A program made the position numbers and the translations under genes. The notes below the pieces were generated by a model. It had not been told where the DNA came from, ran no database searches, and saw nothing but the letters and a program-made list of their open reading frames with translations. A stretch of 64,000 nt of DNA, taken from Taklimakanibacter albus (lineage in GTDB: Bacteria; Pseudomonadota; Alphaproteobacteria; Rhizobiales; Aestuariivirgaceae). The stretch spans positions 558,001 through 622,000 of the forward strand of contig NZ_JAENHL010000006.1 in the NCBI RefSeq assembly GCF_016595235.1, written 5' to 3'. Below are positions 63,736-64,000 of this stretch, piece after piece (the stretch's first letter is position 1; each line of letters begins with the position of its first letter).

Positions 63736-64000
63736 ATGACCTCGACTCCCTCCCGGCCAGCTTCTTCAGCCGGACCCGAAACGCTCCCTGTCCTCCCGCT
63801 TCGCGATATCGTCGTTTTCCCGCACATGATCGTGCCGCTCTTCGTCGGCCGCGAGAAGTCCATCCGCGCGCTCGAGGACGTGATGCGCGAGGAGAAGCGC
63901 ATTCTGCTGGTGGCGCAGAAGAACCCGGCGGACGATGATCCGCAGGCCAATGCCATCTACGAGGTCGGCACGCTCGCCCAGGTCCTGCAGCTCCTCAAGC
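63736..64000 (+). CDS. lon: ATP-dependent protease Lon, N-terminal part (cut by window end)
   Basis: The first 88 codons. Met-Thr-Ser-Thr start after AAGGAAA, then LPVLPLRDIVVFPHMIVPLFVGREKSI (only the core shown) and ALEDVMREEKRILLVAQKNP, the Lon substrate-binding (LAN) domain. The order clpP-clpX-lon is typical of alphaproteobacteria. The gene continues past the window. Confidence 0.95.
   Translation, partial: MTSTPSRPASSAGPETLPVLPLRDIVVFPHMIVPLFVGREKSIRALEDVMREEKRILLVAQKNPADDDPQANAIYEVGTLAQVLQLLK

Overview
The window is GC-rich chromosomal DNA from an alphaproteobacterium, most likely of the order Hyphomicrobiales (Rhizobiales). Support for this comes from the gene set and order (an iscR-suf operon with sufT/sufA, tRNA-Leu-tig, clpP-clpX-lon, glnB-glnA, katG divergent from oxyR), from small DUF1127, DUF2934 and KTSC proteins, from a probable Irr-type iron control element, and from dispersed palindromes of the kind common in rhizobial genomes. 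I cannot name a genus. No insertion sequence, prophage, CRISPR array or rRNA was seen; there is one tRNA.

Layout. 0-7 kb: katG/oxyR, aquaporin, two tandem duplicated glycosyltransferase-like genes and an alpha/beta hydrolase. 7-16 kb: one long co-directional Fe-S assembly operon (iscR, iscS-like, sufB, two unknown genes, sufC, sufD, a membrane protein gene, sufS, sufT, sufA, tfoX-like). In front of it are a good sigma70 promoter, an IscR-like operator and an Irr-box-like element. 16-22.5 kb: a flippase, an RhlE helicase with a possible small RNA upstream, and an ATP-grasp/FemAB-like pair behind a near-perfect sigma54 promoter. 22.4-25.7 kb (minus): an APC permease preceded by three tightly packed tiny membrane-protein genes, one of only 53 codons. 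26-32.9 kb (minus): a MacB-like ABC pair with a DUF3299-like protein, alkaline phosphatase, a hydrolase flanked by two copies of a small secreted module, and an Old Yellow Enzyme.

33-41 kb: parE, several small conserved genes, a glutamine amidotransferase/GNAT pair, a thioredoxin-like protein, and a LysR regulator with an arginine-deiminase-fold enzyme. 41-46.5 kb: a heme-type TonB receptor whose promoter carries the same IscR-like operator as the suf operon, then a flavoprotein, a glycine-zipper protein and an L,D-transpeptidase. 46.7-50.8 kb: an aminotransferase, an enolase-superfamily enzyme and an amidohydrolase that look like a small catabolic operon. 51-53 kb: glnB-glnA (minus) with a sigma54 promoter. 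53-58.6 kb: GNAT, PPi-dependent phosphofructokinase, VOC protein, nnr, tRNA-Leu(UAG) and a trigger factor with an extraordinary His/Asp tail. 58.6-64 kb: histidine phosphatase, ExoD and CNNM-type protein (minus), then clpP, clpX and the start of lon.

The best candidates for something undescribed are the permease with three small partner proteins, the sigma54-driven ATP-grasp/FemAB pair, the unknown genes embedded in the suf operon, the shared suf/heme-receptor operator, and the metal-binding tail on trigger factor. All promoter and operator calls are made by eye against consensus sequences.
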